Assembly: GCA_913064755.1 (NCBI GenBank)
Contig: CAJYBQ010000262.1
Location: forward strand, 1-5,514
Source: an uncultured Alphaproteobacteria bacterium
GTDB taxonomy: Bacteria; Pseudomonadota; Alphaproteobacteria; Minwuiales; Minwuiaceae
Length of the DNA stretch: 5,514 bases
Reading direction: 5' to 3'
Shown here: one piece after another, positions 5,462-5,514 of the stretch
Numbering within the stretch: the stretch's first letter is position 1
How the letters are laid out: each line of letters opens with the position of its first letter
Translations under genes and position numbers: made by a program
Notes under the pieces: generated by a model
Seen by the model: only the letters and a program-made list of their open reading frames with translations
The model's database searches: none
Told to the model about the DNA's origin: nothing

Positions 5462-5514
5462 ATGGACATACTGGCAACCCTGGCCGCTGCGCGGACGACG
5501 CCGCCCAGCGCGGG
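5462..5514 (+). CDS. Start of an unidentified protein, cut by window edge
   Basis: The first 17 codons read MDILATLAAARTTPPSA and stay open to the edge. GGGGAGG (5447-5453) lies 8 nt before this ATG, a strong ribosome site. An ATG at 5455 in another frame touches the same Shine-Dalgarno and is less likely. The start is 34 nt after the peptidase stop with no terminator between, so it is probably the next gene of the same operon. Too little is visible to assign a family. Confidence 0.5.
   Translation, partial: MDILATLAAARTTPPSA

Overview
The window looks like a stretch of high-GC (roughly mid-60s %) chromosome from an alphaproteobacterium, possibly Rhodospirillales-like. The basis is codon usage, an IspB/DdsA-type long-chain polyprenyl diphosphate synthase, and the block DUF2007 - TrmN6-like methyltransferase - S49 peptidase next to it. 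I recall this gene order from alphaproteobacteria, but I could not run a search, so the taxonomic call is an inference.

Left part (1-2121): two divergently transcribed, probably accessory or catabolic genes. One is a VOC (glyoxalase/dioxygenase fold) protein running off the left edge on the minus strand. The other is a complete flavin-dependent Baeyer-Villiger-type monooxygenase (BVMO) on the plus strand. They share a 173-bp divergent region containing a perfect 12-bp palindrome, a plausible operator, and a good -10 hexamer for the monooxygenase.

Middle (2122-2385): the monooxygenase is followed by a strong two-part GC hairpin. A complete tRNA-Pro(CGG) gene with encoded CCA follows on the minus strand. 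Its near-consensus sigma70 promoter starts 3 nt beyond the stop codon of the next gene.

Right part (2386-5514): an apparent housekeeping block. A polyprenyl diphosphate synthase (quinone side-chain synthesis) is transcribed leftwards from a GTG start. It diverges from a rightward run of a small DUF2007 protein, a TrmN6-like N6-adenine methyltransferase, an S49 (SppA-like) Ser-Lys peptidase without a visible signal or anchor segment, and the first 17 codons of an unidentified gene at the right edge.

I found no mobile element, CRISPR array or obviously new multi-gene system. The points most worth a second look are the missing fingerprint histidine in the BVMO, the palindrome in the divergent VOC/BVMO region, and the tRNA-Pro as a possible boundary between accessory and core DNA. 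Several long open frames antisense to these genes are high-GC shadows and are left out.
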